This document shows positions 34,426 to 46,500 of a stretch of DNA of 64,000 nucleotides, one piece after another. The translations under genes and the position numbers were made by a program. The DNA comes from Panorpa germanica (taxonomy: Eukaryota; Arthropoda; Insecta; Mecoptera; Panorpidae). The stretch spans positions 5,291,001 to 5,355,000 of the forward strand of contig OY783220.1 in assembly GCA_963678705.1 (NCBI GenBank), read 5' to 3'. The notes below the pieces were generated by a model. That model was given only the letters and a program-made list of their open reading frames with translations, was not told the origin of the DNA and did not search any database. Positions within the stretch are counted from its first letter, which is position 1; each line of letters begins with the position of its first letter.

Positions 34426-34760
34426 CTTGGCGCCAATTCCACCCAGTCCACTCACACTACGATTGTAGGGATCAATCTATTATTCACGGGTCACAATAAT
34501 CACACCAAATTTTATTTTTCATCACCTCATAGATTTTGTATTTCTGTATTTTATTTTATGTTCGAAATATCACAATTTAATATTTATTTTTAACTCGCAC
34601 TATTTTATTTATTTACCCCACAAATTTATACAAAACACATGTTTTTTTTTCTTCTTATATTTTCAAAGTTATTTTTAGTTTTTTATTACATTTCACTATA
34701 AAGTTCGAGTTGTGTCACATCCGAGTAACATTGTTTATATATTTGATGATTCAGTTTACT
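34426..34760 (-). promoter_or_regulatory. possible 5' UTR and promoter of the candidate gene
   Basis: Upstream on the minus strand no strong splice acceptor (pyrimidine tract plus AG) precedes the ATG, so the exon may begin here. A TATA-like ATATAAAC lies at about 34733-34740, followed some 30 nt later by a GACACAACTCG stretch that could hold the start site. This would give a 5' UTR near 280 nt. Inference only. Confidence 0.2.
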
Positions 34761-35099
34761 CGTTTTTATCCAAAGTTTATTTTTAATTTGCTCTTCGTTT
34801 TTTTTATACTTATCTTAAATTAACATCGCATTCTTCAACGTTTTGAATATAAAAGTCAATAGTCTAAAATTTTGTTGTTGTGTACTTTTACTGCAATTTT
34901 ATGTCTTTTTGAGATGTTTCTTAATTCATTGGTTTTCAAAATCTGTTAACATTTTATAAGTTAAAGTAAAATACTGAGAATATGTCAAAATACTTGTTAC
35001 TTTGGGCTCAGTAACAGATCTCAATAATATAAAAGATATAAAAATAATAAAAAGTGGTTGTAAAATTTAAGACATCAAAAATCAATAATTAGATTTTAC

Positions 35100-35115
35100 A
35101 GTGTTGCCAGACGCA
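35100..35115 (+). repeat. hAT-like terminal motif
   Basis: CAGTGTTGCCAGACG at the left. An inverted counterpart TCTGGCAACACTG lies at 36226-36238. Further copies are AGTGTTGCCACATG near 35946 and, inverted, TTTGGCAACACCG near 36784. The ends fit hAT-type MITEs, but none of the pairings shows a matching 8-bp target duplication. Confidence 0.4.
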
Positions 35116-35503
35116 CCTAAATGTTTGTAGCCTAATTCCTTAGAGCCCGTTAGAGAGAGATTTTACAACAATTTACTATTCTAGATTTATATTCTTAGAG
35201 AGCCCACCTACAGCTATTGGAGAATTTCGAAAATGTATTAAACTCTTATCAAAAAGAGATATTCCGCATTATTACACTTTATCATGAGAAAAAAGTTTAA
35301 TTTTAATATGTATCAATTCACCACTGTATTGAAGAACATACGCAGCTAAAACGTAGCGTACATACATACGTAGCGTACTTCTGATATATAGTACGTACTT
35401 TTATATTTTTCAACACATTGGTGTATTGATAAACACTACAGCAGAAATTACACGCAACAGAACGTACGGCAGTACTTTTATCTACGAAGACCTTTTTATC
35501 TCT

Positions 35504-35791
35504 TTCAACCATAGAGGTATAAGAATAGAGTGCGCAAGGGGCTGAATACTGCGATAAAGGCAAAGAGAGAGATAGCTACCGAGTGTCCTCTGTGTCTCTT
35601 TCTAGTCGAGCACTGCGTCTGCTTGCTTGCTTACCCCTACTTCACCGATAATCAGCCAAGCTAAGAGCAGCGGTTCGTATAGAAAGAGACAGATAGGACA
35701 CTCGGTAGCTATCTCTGTCTTTTCCTTTATCGCTTCCTCTTACACGCGGCCGTACCCTTCGCTCATTCTATTCATATATCTCTATGCTTTC
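35504..35791. repeat. fold-back repeat with ~100-bp arms
   Basis: Left arm about 35504-35605, right arm about 35679-35791, loop about 70 bp. Matching inverted words include GATAGCTACCGAGTGTCCT, GCGATAAAGG and TCTCTTTCTA; the outer parts diverge more. The arms are GC-richer than their surroundings. Two similar direct words (CAACACATTGGTGTATTG and CAACACAGTTGCGTATTG) flank it at about 35410 and 35790. It lies about 1.1 kb upstream of the candidate first exon. It could be a fold-back transposon or two inverted insertions. Confidence 0.65.
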
Positions 35792-38700
35792 AACACAGTT
35801 GCGTATTGTTAAACATTAAAGTAATCACTTACTTTCATGAAAAGTGTGCATACAGGTGACATATTTGCCAATGGCTATTCGTGCCATCTTTTTATCAGCA
35901 AACAAGTAATTGTAATGTAATTTTAATGTTATTTTAGTATAATTAGTGTTGCCACATGATGATTTTACTAATAAAGTGATTGTGGAATTAATAATAAGAA
36001 ATTTCCCGTAACAGGTAATAATTTAGCTTTATTTCAAGTAGTATTTTATTCAATTTTAATGTTATAATATCGGAAACTATATAAAAAATATATCTCAACG
36101 CAGTAAAAATAAAAACATTAATGTATGAAACGGCTTGAAAATAATGTTAGCACACAGAATTTAATGCAAATAGAAAAGTTTATGATCTCACAAAAATAAG
36201 ACAATTTTTTTTAATTATCCCCATATCTGGCAACACTGAAAATATTCGTATTTTTCTACAAGTAAAATAAATTTTTTCCTAATATAGAAAATGCTAAAAA
36301 TAAATAATAAATCATAAAAACTTAATAGAACATAAAGTTAGACGCGTTAAATGAAACACTTCCGGACTAAAAACATTGGCTTAACATTGTGTCTCTGGTT
36401 GGCTTATTCGCCGAGCAGCCGCAACTGTCAGTGCTACATTCCGGTGTTTATTTTCACTTTATTGTTTGGTCGTACGTCTGAGATTATTTTTATATCACAA
36501 TGTCAAACTAAAACAGTTACATGCAATGTTATACAAGTAAGTTTAGCAAATAAAAACATTTTAACCCTAATATAACGATACGCGATAACGTAAAAATAAC
36601 GACCTAATGACATTTTTTAAATAAGCAACCGGTACTTTTTGTAATTTTTTTTTAAGGTTATGTAAATTATGATTACGTTATAACCTATTATTAGCCTAGA
36701 CGTTCACTATAATACGTTGACCATTTAAAGTAAATTTTACAAGGTTCACAAATGCCATAAATCACTTAATAATACGTTGTATATTTGGCAACACCGGCAA
36801 CATCGCTTTGACCGAACAATATCACTTTTTAGAGCGAGAGAACTTGTTTACTGTCAAATTATTATCTATTTCTATAACGTTACTTTTTATTTATTATACA
36901 ACATTCAAACTATGTTACATTTAAATAACTTTCAATAGTATAAAATGAATTGTATGTATGTATGTACTACAGAATGCACGTTGGGATTGCACGAAATTTG
37001 TCAAGATTAAATTAAATATCGATTTTGAGCTAAAAGCTTTGTGATGTTGACCATAACAAATCATATTAAGTTATGTAACTTTACTGATTCGGTTTTATTA
37101 CTGGAAACTCAAGTATCTTCGACTTAGTGATAAAAGAAACCAAATATATCAATATAGTTATTACAAGAGCTTTTGTACTTATATCAATTTTATAACTATG
37201 TTACAGAAATATTATTTGATAAATTGTAATTGAATTGTCATAGTCGTCTGCCGGTAGACTCGGTCCAAAAGAGCACGATTATCGGAATTTATACTAGCTA
37301 GAATATAATCTGTGACTAAGTTAAATATTTAGTAGTCTTGCACCTAAAATAAAAATTTATTCGGACGCCCTTTGTACTTTGTTTTAAATTTATAAAAAAA
37401 ATAACATACTCGCAAATTGATAAATCACGATAGCTATTTATTATCATCAAAGATATTAATAACTAAAAATGCAGATGAAAATTACACGAAACTTAAAGTG
37501 ATAAATAGAATGTCATCTTAAAAGCACATTAATAAAATTCTTTTGCATATTTCTACACATAAAATCTACCAAACATAGTTACGTAGATGTAAGGTTTAGT
37601 TAACATAAAAAAGTTTACGGTTTACATATTTTTTTTAGGTTACTATAACATATAAAAGTTATCGTTCGACACAAATTTTTGTTTTTTGACGTATAAAGGT
37701 ATTTATGTAGGATTATATAATTTTACATAAAAAATTAATATATTAGTAAAAGTTTTTTAATTAATTCGGCATTTATTTAATCACAATGTAACAGAATTAT
37801 GTTAAGCTTAGGTAAATAATGCAATGCTACATTAGATAAAAAGTATTATGTTAAACTAGACAAAATATACAAGATTAGTCATGAAAAAATGATTTACAAA
37901 TTTTACCAGCTATCAAATTCGAAAAACATGAAGTTATAAAAAATAACGTAACCCAATTTTTCTATTTAAGTTTTCGTGTTTTTGATTATTTAAACTTAGT
38001 GTCCATTGTTTCCAAAAGAAACGAGAACAAAAGTAGATTGATCATTAAAGTACATTTCTTCTTTATCGACAAAGAACGAAAAAGCGCTTCAAAGATTTTA
38101 ATGGTTTTTACTTGAAACAAGTACGTGAAATGTAGTGTCATCAAAAACTTTTGTCTTTAAACAGCCGAAGTATAAAACTAGAGTTTGTACAACGAACGAT
38201 CGAAGCAGCATCGTACGGACCAACATAGACAAAGATTTAACCAAGAGACTTAGTAATAGTGTGAAAGAAAACCTTACAACTTGTTGAAAAAAAATAAAGT
38301 CACACCTTCAGACTAACATAGTTAAGATAATGTAAAAACCCATAAAAAAATATTATTTTTTATATAAAAAAATAAACTTGTATATTCATACTATAGAAAT
38401 CTCTCCTTTTTCAATTTCTATTTTTTTTTTTTTTTTGAAAGAAAGGAGATTTAATAACATGACAACCCTTCAAACATGATATTTGTGCGAGAGAAATGTT
38501 TTTCCGTTTTTAGACGTGTTATACTTTGAAGTAATTTGATTTTAAAGACTTTCCAGTTCTGCTCAACTTGAAGAATTTGTTACATGTCGAATTATTTTTA
38601 CTATAGAATTATTTTACTGTTACTTTACCAACATTATTTATGAAAATATCAGGTTTTTATATAAATTAAAATAAAATTAGTTTATTTAATTAATTTATGC

Positions 38701-38802
38701 GATATATTTAAATTGCAAATCAGAATAGCCCTCTAAGGCAACTATTTTGTTAGTTTTTAAGGGGGGATTAGGGTGTCAACTTTTTCTTTCTTTCATTTTT
38801 TT
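35792..38802. other. AT-rich DNA with hAT-like ends, weak exon candidate
   Basis: Contains the hAT-like motifs near 35946, 36226 and 36784. A plus-strand open frame from ATG 36351 passes a GC-richer stretch and reaches CAA|GTAAGTTT at 36534/36535, a good 5' splice site. The start context is poor (T at -3) and no family is recognised. A short GTAT microsatellite is at about 36951-36966 and a T-run at 38420-38437. Confidence 0.35.
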
Positions 38803-39270
38803 TTTATTTATTTATATTATTGTACAACATATTAAGTTTATTGTGTAAATTGAAATCGATTGGAGTAAAACTGTCGGAGATATAGAGTTTTAAGTCTTCA
38901 CCTCTCTGGTCTGCTTTCGTGTTACTTTGAAACTTTTAAATGCGGTTTCATACACACACACACACATCTCTAGCTCAAAATTTACTGGACCGATTCTTTT
39001 GAAATTTTGCACACACTTTCTTTACATAAATGCCGAGATAACGCTGTCGAGTTTTTTTTAAATTTTTTAATTTTAACCTATTTTAAAATAACAAAGTTTC
39101 AGATTTCTTTCAGAAAAATTGGTATTGTGCTGTAAAAAATTGAAAAATGAATAAAAAATTAAAACTCGACAGCGTTACCTGTAGAAACTTATCAACTAAT
39201 GAAATTCTGTTGGTTTTCCGATTTCAGAAAATCCAGTGCTGAATTATGAGTGGCACCGCAATGTTACTTA
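38803..39270 (+). repeat. ~470-bp dispersed repeat family F, copy 1
   Basis: Collinear over its whole length with 51811-52304: TGTACAACATATTAAGTTTA, ACTGTCGGAGATATAGAGTT, CTACTGGA-like with CGATTCTTTTGAAATTTTGC, and GCACCGCAATGTTACTT. An internal inverted pair, AACGCTGTCGAGTTTTT near 39042 and AAAACTCGACAGCGTTACC near 39162, could form a stem with a loop of about 100 nt. No coding frame. Phrases of the CCGATT..TTGAAATTTTGCACAC kind are common in insect repeats. Class unknown; Helitron or MITE are options. Confidence 0.75.
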
Positions 39271-41568
39271 CTAAACCATTAATAAAAATATAAATAATAA
39301 TTTCCGTACAACTTTTAAATCAACAGAGTGCATATGCGTACATTTATTTATATGATTCAATGTATTAAACAATTCTGGATTTATTTCCGCGCTATTCATT
39401 TTAGGACCAATTTTTTTTAGAGTGTAGATAACTACTTAGAATCAATAAATAATTGACCGTAACTTCGCAACAAAAACGTACATACGACTATAAAAAAGTA
39501 TAGAAAAAAAGAAATTCCAAAATCAAAGTTCAATATAAAAAACAAATTCTACAGCACTTCTAATTAAACTAAGTTAATCATGAAATTACATAAAAATCGA
39601 AAAATATTCCAGTATGTATAATGTCACTCAGTTTTTTTATATTACGTACTTTAAAAACATAAAAGGTACAACTTCGTTTGTCATTTTAGGATTAAAAACA
39701 ATGTATATAATACGTTAAAGTAATTGAAAATTTTAGTTTAGTTATATTTTTCAGTGAACCAATTAACATCATCAATATTAACTCACACTCCAATTATAAA
39801 TCTCCGAAACTGAATGTCATTTAAAATAAAAGTCTATATAATATACGAGAACGATAATTTATTCTAAATTTAATATAAAGATAAAATGGTATATGTTTTA
39901 TATACTCTTTAAGCCTGTTTCATTGTTGTTACTTATTCAGATCATGCACCCAATAAATAAGTACCCAATTAAATAAGCAAGTTTGTTTATGTATTCTACG
40001 GAGCAGCATACTTAGAAATCTGTATCTATCTATATACAAAGTTTATATTCAAATATATTTCACAGATTTACTTTCATAAATATTATTATATATTTCTATA
40101 TTTATTCAAAATATGATATAAAAATAAAAATTCTTTGTATCATCTACAATGAACATAACCTATAAACTGAAACATCCATCTATGGAGTAAATGTATTTAG
40201 AAGTATATTACATGTAAATACTACATAACCGTGTTTAGTGAACAGTCTGTCTGTGTATTTTATAAAGTCAAGATCATATTACACGCACTTCGACCGGCAT
40301 ATGCTAAATGTTACGATTTTAAAGCGGCATAATGACAGTTTTATGATGTCGGTTTGACAAGTAACTTAAAACATCTACGAAATAAAAACCTCACCGCATG
40401 AACAATCCTGATAAAAACTATCATAACGTCTTCGTTGTGTTCTAAGTCAAATTTCTAATAATTAGCAAACAATTCTAATATATAAAAGATATTGCATATG
40501 CATTACTACTTGTCACTAACTTAACATTTTTGCACTTAACACCTTGGAATGTTTTATAATAATGAATTCACATAAAATAATCTGATGGCTTTGAATATCA
40601 CAAAGACATTCACTGTCGTTTTTTTTAAAATTATATTTCTAAGTATTTACTCAAACATTGTCCATTATTTAAAATAAAATAATTAAACATTTAACATAAA
40701 ACTTTCTTGAATTTACGATACAAATATTCTAAAAATATAAGTTAGTTTTTTGAAGTTCGTAAAACATTTTTTAATCTTGGCACCTTGATCTAAAATATCT
40801 GGAACCATCTGACAGATTTGGCAAGCATAAAACTTTAAATAAAACGTTCTATAGAAACGTAGAAATAATAATACGCGGTTCCACGAATTCTAATATTATA
40901 AAAAATAAAGTTTACTTAAGATAAATTGCAAGTAATGAATCAAAGATGACATTAATTCATAATTGTAGGTTATATTTAGTACGCATTACCGACGTACGTA
41001 CGTACTTCAAAAAGTATTTAATTTAATTTTACGATACTAAATTATGATATATTAATTAATAAAATAAAGAAGTAGTTAAACATTGAAGTAAAACTAAACA
41101 GTTTATAGCCCGAGGTGTTTTGTAAAGTACATATTTCGAAAACTAAGTCTAAAATTCTAAAATTTCAAAGTTATAACATGTTTAATTAGTATTTTAATTA
41201 GTTTATCCGTCAAGTGTGTTTAGATGTAATACACTTTGTACATATAAGTGAAATTTATTCTTGCCGGTTAACTTGATAAAGTAAATAATATTAACATAAA
41301 TTATGTAAACAAGGTAAAGATGTATCTAACACAGAAACTGATTTTATACACTTTTAATTTAAGGTTATATTTAAAATGATTATCACACTAATCCATTATT
41401 TCACTGACATTACCTTTTCAATATCCAGTTAGAGTTACTAAACGATTTCACTACACATTTATTATTTTTTGATAATTATTTTAATGAATTATATATCATT
41501 TACCAAACACTTTGACATTTTTTAATATATTATACGTATCCTTAAATAGCAGGAGCTCAAGCACTCAC
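39271..41568. other. AT-rich non-coding DNA, nothing recognised
   Basis: No repeat copy, exon-like stretch or RNA gene was recognised. The tandem tetramer GTAC/ACGT occurs near 40993-41006. Confidence 0.5.
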
Positions 41569-41640
41569 AACCGTCGCACCGTTCGCATTCGACTGACACT
41601 ATCGCGCTCGTTCCACTTAGAATTTTCCCAAACACAAAAC
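41569..41640 (-). promoter_or_regulatory. possible initiator and short 5' exon, minus strand
   Basis: A GC-rich island in AT-rich DNA. On the minus strand TCAGTC at 41596-41591 matches the arthropod initiator (TCAGTY). TT|GTGAGTGC at 41569/41568 is a good 5' splice site, and a GGTTGTG word sits slightly upstream of the usual downstream-promoter-element position. If real it would be a TATA-less promoter with a ~26-nt first exon, about 7 kb upstream of the candidate exon at 34425. No matching acceptor was found there. Confidence 0.2.
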
Positions 41641-42897
41641 AGATCTTCTATCTTGCTCACTCTCGTACTAGTATACTGAAGACAAACTCTATTATGAACG
41701 CAAGCAAAAGCGTGCAGAACCGAAGGCAAATGAGACATATTAACAGTAGGTAAAGAATATTTTTGGTTAGGTCTGTTTCAAAAATAAAATAAGAACAAAA
41801 AATATATGTATGCTTTGAATATCTGACGAGTGATCTTAAAACACAACGCACAAGTAACGATGAGTTAGGTGTCTGTTAACTTTAGATTTACTTGTAAATT
41901 CTAACTCGGAGTTAAGGCATTTATAATTCAGTGCGCCTGACCGCACTTATTGCTGTTGGCTTTGATTATTTTGTAAGTAATATGCGTGTAAGTATAAATA
42001 TGATACCTTGTAGACGGACAGTGGAAATTTCACAAATCTGTGGCTTTTACAGTATATTACTAAATCATGACCGGTGATTGACCCTAGGCGCTTAAAACCC
42101 CTTTGGTTTCCTTCAATTAAAGTTAAAATTTCAGTTAAATATAGTTTAATGTAAGTGGATTAAACAAATTTACACTGGACAGAAAAGAATCAGAGATGAA
42201 GGAACAGATACAAAAATTTATGTATGCAATACAGTGGCGTTTCTAAATTATATTCTATTATAGAAATTAAAACATCAGTTGACGTCACGTCCGTAGGTAC
42301 CTCTACCATTTTTGTAAATAGACTTTTTAACTCATCTTTATCGGTGGTTTTATAAATTTATGATTGAAATAATATGGGTAGGCTATCGTGTGTGTATTGT
42401 ACCAGATTTGTTGTATACCAATCGTTTAACATTAAAAGAACAGTTATGAGGTTAAAGATCAATCCAAGAAAAGTAAATAACGCTAATTAATTATAAGTCG
42501 CAAAGTCAATTAACAACACAAATCCGCGCCGGTATTAATATTTTATTTGATTACATTTAGTTTACATTCGGGGTAATAATTAATTATAATATATTAAAAT
42601 AAAGCAAATAATTGTTAATTAAAGCGCTGTGTGTTATGATTTTATACATATTATAATCTACATATTATAGAAGCCACACTGTACAATTAAAACCACACTG
42701 ATGAACAATCCATCATTTTACATTACATGTTGGTAACAGCTTCATTCATTAATTATACCTATTGATTTATTTTTGTTACTAAAACTTTTTATATTCATAT
42801 TAATTATGTTATATATTTATAAAAAATTACAGTTTATATTTTAAGACCCGTTTTGTTGGTAACAACTAATTTCATTCTATTTCTAAACAAATAATTG
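41641..42897. other. AT-rich non-coding DNA, nothing recognised
   Basis: No recognised repeat copy, exon or RNA gene. Confidence 0.5.
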
Positions 42898-43062
42898 TTA
42901 CCTGTCGGACTAAATAGAAAGCTGATAGGTCATATAAATCTTGCTCAAACATATTTATTCAAAAGAGTACAAGAGTATCTGTGAACAATGCCCACTAACA
43001 GTAGAACATATTACTATAAATTGTAGATGGTTAAATTAACCAAAAGAAGTTCACTATCCTGT
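42898..43062 (+). mobile_element. RNase-H-tailed LINE fragment, copy 2
   Basis: CGGACTAAATAGAAAGCTGA matches copy 1 (27972). The frame then reads IGHINLAQTYLFKRVQEY and, after a one-base shift, CEQCPLTVEHITINCRW: the GHT.LTH.YLF and C..CPLTVEHI...C motifs of I/R1-like LINE tails. It ends abruptly shortly before the SINE insertion at 43086. Confidence 0.8.
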
Positions 43063-43085
43063 CAAAATATATTTTATTTAATATT

Positions 43086-43355
43086 TTTTTTTTTTTTTTT
43101 TTAATTTAACGTCGGCCTATTTCCGATGCTGAGTCCTATCACCGACGACCTCCTTTAATGTTGGCAGTATTTATGGTGTCGTGGCCTCATTTATGTGGGC
43201 TACACCACTGCCTAATAACTGTACGATTATGTATGACCATAATCAATATAAGTTCATAATAACCAAACCCAGAAAATATATATCTGGTCCGGGGATCTAA
43301 CCCGAAGACACAGCAGTCGGCGTCAAGCATCAATGCTCTCGCCCACTGTGTCGTC
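43086..43355 (-). mobile_element. full-length tRNA-derived SINE with target duplication
   Basis: An 11-bp direct repeat TATTTAATATT flanks it at 43075-43085 and 43356-43366. On the minus strand it begins GACGACACAGTGGGCGAGAG (degenerate box A area). It then has GCCGACTGCTGTGTCTTCGG and GGTTAGATCCCC (box B, consensus GGTTCGAnNCC), a tRNA-unrelated body, CGGAAATAGGCCGACGTTAA and an A/T-rich tail (T run 43086-43102 on the plus strand). Length about 270 bp. Copies or fragments lie at 14909, 15896, 29915, 50668, 55345 and 56313. It depends on a partner LINE for movement. Confidence 0.9.
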
Positions 43356-43362
43356 TATTTAA

Positions 43363-43689
43363 TATTAATTAATATACTTTATACAACATTTTGGTATCTA
43401 ATGTATGGTACAGACTGATGCAATATAAATATGCAACATTCAACATTTATATATTTGCATACAAGTTGACATTATTTAGACATGAGTGTACTAAGTGTGT
43501 TGTACTTTTAACGTACAGACTAGTGTGACATAAACGTGCGACTCTAATAAGACCCTTACTTATGCTATTTTAAAAAATTGTAGATAACATTTTATGAAAC
43601 AAAAATGTTTCAAACTTAAGTCGGAACATCTAAAGAAACTACGATAAATATTTTTTTTTCTAAAGCAGGTTGAAGGAATTCGATCGAAA
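43363..43689. other. AT-rich DNA, nothing recognised
   Basis: No feature recognised; words such as GACTAGTGTGACATAAACG near 43520 faintly resemble the neighbouring repeat. Confidence 0.45.
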
Positions 43690-43810
43690 TATGAAAGCTT
43701 CCCACGTATTAAGTTACAAGTTGCACTAGTGTGGGCGAGCTGTGCAACTTCTTATAACAAATGTCATGATGTTGTATGTTTAAGTCGCACGTTTGTGTAC
43801 CATACTTAAT
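43690..43810 (+). repeat. dispersed repeat related to 5100-5215
   Basis: TTAAGTTACAAGTTGCACTA, GTGTGGGCGAGCTGTGCAAC, GTTGTATGTTTAAGTCGCAC and GTTTGTGTACC follow the same order as in the 5.1-kb copy. Diverged; class unknown. Confidence 0.4.
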
Positions 43811-44274
43811 ATGTTACGTTAGCTATGTAATTACCGGGACCTATACCCAAGCTAACTGCAAACCAATACAGCACAGCCAATCCAACCATAGATATCTTTG
43901 GTCCTTCGGCTTTTACGAAAACAGAGGAATTTAGCGCGCGGTGGTGGTGTTCTTGCTATTGACGTTTTGGTTTTAACAACGTAGGGCTCACACAAGCTTA
44001 AGCCAGGGACTTCAGCCCTCTCTATCGAAGGGACAAAATCCTCTCTACTGTTAACATATCCATTGAACTATAAATAAAGTGTTTTAACTTATATTAAAAT
44101 CAGTATAATCGATTTTATTTGCTTTGAAAATAAATAGAAAACCTTTATTAGTTTAATAGAAGTTATTTAGATGAGTAATAGGGCGCGTAATTCAATATAT
44201 TAATTTTATATTGAACAATTTGTTCGGTGTATTTGTTTATCCATTAAGCGGATGAGGTTTCGAACCAATAGAGA

Positions 44275-44278
<4 letters not shown>

Positions 44279-44373
<95 letters not shown>
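44279..44373. repeat. compound (TA)39(TG)8 microsatellite
   Basis: A pure TA run from 44279 to 44357, continuing as TG/GT to about 44373. The minus-strand open frame across it (runs of Tyr-Ile) is an artefact of the repeat. Confidence 0.97.
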
Positions 44374-44471
44374 CCGTATAGAGTGCAATTTAATATTTTG
44401 TTTTACCTGAATATTAGGAGGATGAAAGCTGCCAGATTTTATTTATAATAAAGCAACCTAATAATTGATTG

Positions 44472-44598
<127 letters not shown>

Positions 44599-44675
44599 TA
44601 TGTATATATATCGAAAAGCGTCCTATTTTATATCCATTTTAATAGCCTCTAATCCTCAAAATGGTCTTCTTAAGC

Positions 44676-45045
44676 CCCAGGTAGAAATGAATCTTGAAAT
44701 TAGATTTTAAAAGCTATCTTTGCAAGGTATTAGCTAGTTTTAACATTATTAATTTAGGTTAGTGCAAAACTAAATGTAACCAAGCTGAATTACCTTGCAG
44801 GATTAGCTAGTACCAATTGGAAAACGCATGTATTTTACTCTTTCAGCAAGTTTGCGCTACGCTTATAAAATGAGCATACCAAATTTCATATAACGCTTGG
44901 AAAATAAGCTTAATGTTTAATTATTCGTTTAGAGTTGTGTTGTATATTATTCTAGTATCAACCTTGCAGTTAGCTTCTACACTACGCATAAATAACGCTA
45001 CTTTCAAGTTTCAAACCTGCACTCCAAGACAATTTTCTACCTGGG
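44676..45045 (+). mobile_element. TIR element family G (CCCAGGTAGAAA ends), copy 1
   Basis: The left end CCCAGGTAGAAA at 44676 and its exact inverted copy TTTCTACCTGGG at 45034-45045. The interior GCTATCTTTGCAAGGTATTA, TTAATTTAGGTTAGTGCAAA, GTAACCAAGCTGAATTACCT and TGCAGGATTAGCTAGTACCA recurs at 60962-61220. No coding capacity. Each family member in this window lies downstream of a long TA run. Confidence 0.7.
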
Positions 45046-46092
45046 AGATTTTAATACCCCTAGAAATGTGTTCTTTAGTAGATTTATAAGTATACTAACG
45101 CGCGTATTCTACGTCTGATTCGTCGTCTTCTAATAAAACCGTATTTTCATTTTCCCAATGAAAAAACATGCTTTCTCAATGCTCTCAGAGCTTCTTCACA
45201 AACTCTAAATACTAAAAATATTATAGAAAAATATGTCTCATAACTATAAAAATATAAATAAAATAATCTTGAAACAATAAATTCTAATCTTCAGAGAAAT
45301 GATCCTATGCAACTTGCATGAAGCTTGTTTGACGTTACGTGGACAATCTTCATTTGCAGCTTACATGCAACCTACAAATTGCAATGTCCAGTCTTATATG
45401 TTTCCCAATTCGCCTCTGTCATCTAGTCAAACGAAACTAACCACACCGACATCACGTGTTATACACATGTACATTGCAAGGAAAGGGAAACACGGCTTCG
45501 CATTGGAAAATCCTTTAGAGTTTAGCTGTTTAGTCCTTAGTCAAATACTAAATGGTAATAATACTTACCAGTATAGTAAGTTAGGTAAGTATTACAGTTG
45601 TAGTTTTCAAGTTTAATTAGTTTGACATGTTGTACTATTTTACTACAGTTCTATAGTGAGAGTTAAATCCCTAAATTTACTAATACGAGAATTGGATCGT
45701 TTGACACATGTTGAAACTAATATATTTGTGTAATCAGGGGAGGGGGTTGATTTCACGCTTATTGGTTTTCAACATATTGAGATAGGGCTGTGGGTACAAA
45801 ACCGTAATGTTAATTCTTATTGATACACAATCACTGAATGTAGGGTCAACCAATACAATGGGATTGTGAACTATGTCTTAATTTCTGTGAAACTCTGCAA
45901 TATATTGATAAAGCTACCAGGGTTACCAGGACCTTAAATGCCGCTTTATTTTAGGAGATATTAACAATTGAAACAGTAATTTTTTCGTTTAATTATTATA
46001 GCGATCCAACGTTATAAAAAGTTCCAATGCATGGTACGTCACATGCAGTAAATATACCATCTCTTATGGCATATTCGAGTGAGTTTCCATGA

Positions 46093-46094
<2 letters not shown>
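45046..46094. other. non-coding DNA with an unrecognised 105-codon frame
   Basis: The plus-strand frame at 45299-45616 is slightly GC-richer than its flanks and resembles no family I know. Near 45565-45600 it overlaps donor-like words on both strands (minus CTG|GTAAGTATT, plus TTAG|GTAAGTATTA). This may be chance, since the stretch is nearly palindromic. Confidence 0.35.

Positions 46095-46157
<63 letters not shown>
46095..46157. repeat. (AT)n microsatellite
   Basis: Perfect AT run of 63 bp. Confidence 0.97.
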
Positions 46158-46158
<1 letters not shown>

Positions 46159-46500
46159 GACAAAACTGATATTCAAATTTGATATGGCTATAACTCCGGA
46201 AACATTTGGATATTTAAAAAAATAAAACGCCAATATACATATATTAATATTTATCTTAATCAAAAATTTAAAACGACTCCTAAAAAATGAATATTGTAAC
46301 CAAGATTGGTTCCGACAAGATGCTAATCGTATGTATAGTTCGAGGGTCCAATTAATTACTGAGACATCTCCGAATATTGAGTTTTGAGATAACGACAAAA
46401 GCAATATTAGAGTTAAAAGCATTCTAGCTGTATTCAACAAATTTATCTGCATTTTAATTTTATGTAAAAGGTTTCATCAACCCAGGTAAAAAATGAACCT
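46158..46500 (-). mobile_element. possible family G relative with open frame
   Basis: Between the AT run and an inverted TTTTACCTGGGTTGATGAAA near 46473-46492 (compare CCCAGGTAGAAA of family G). The minus strand is open from ATG 46452. It reads MQINLLNTARMLLTLILLLS followed by LSQNSIF, which looks like a signal peptide, then about 90 codons before the Tyr-Ile artefact from the microsatellite. No family recognised. The GGAGTTATAGCCATAT phrase is typical of insect non-coding repeats, so I favour a transposon relic over a gene. Confidence 0.3.

Noticed and set aside
44206-44388. Frame of alternating Tyr-Ile residues (also at 46039 and 60603)
   Set aside because: Direct translation of TA microsatellites.
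45299-45616. 105-codon plus-strand frame as a gene
   Set aside because: No family resemblance, ordinary start context, and donor-like words occur on both strands because the local sequence is nearly palindromic.
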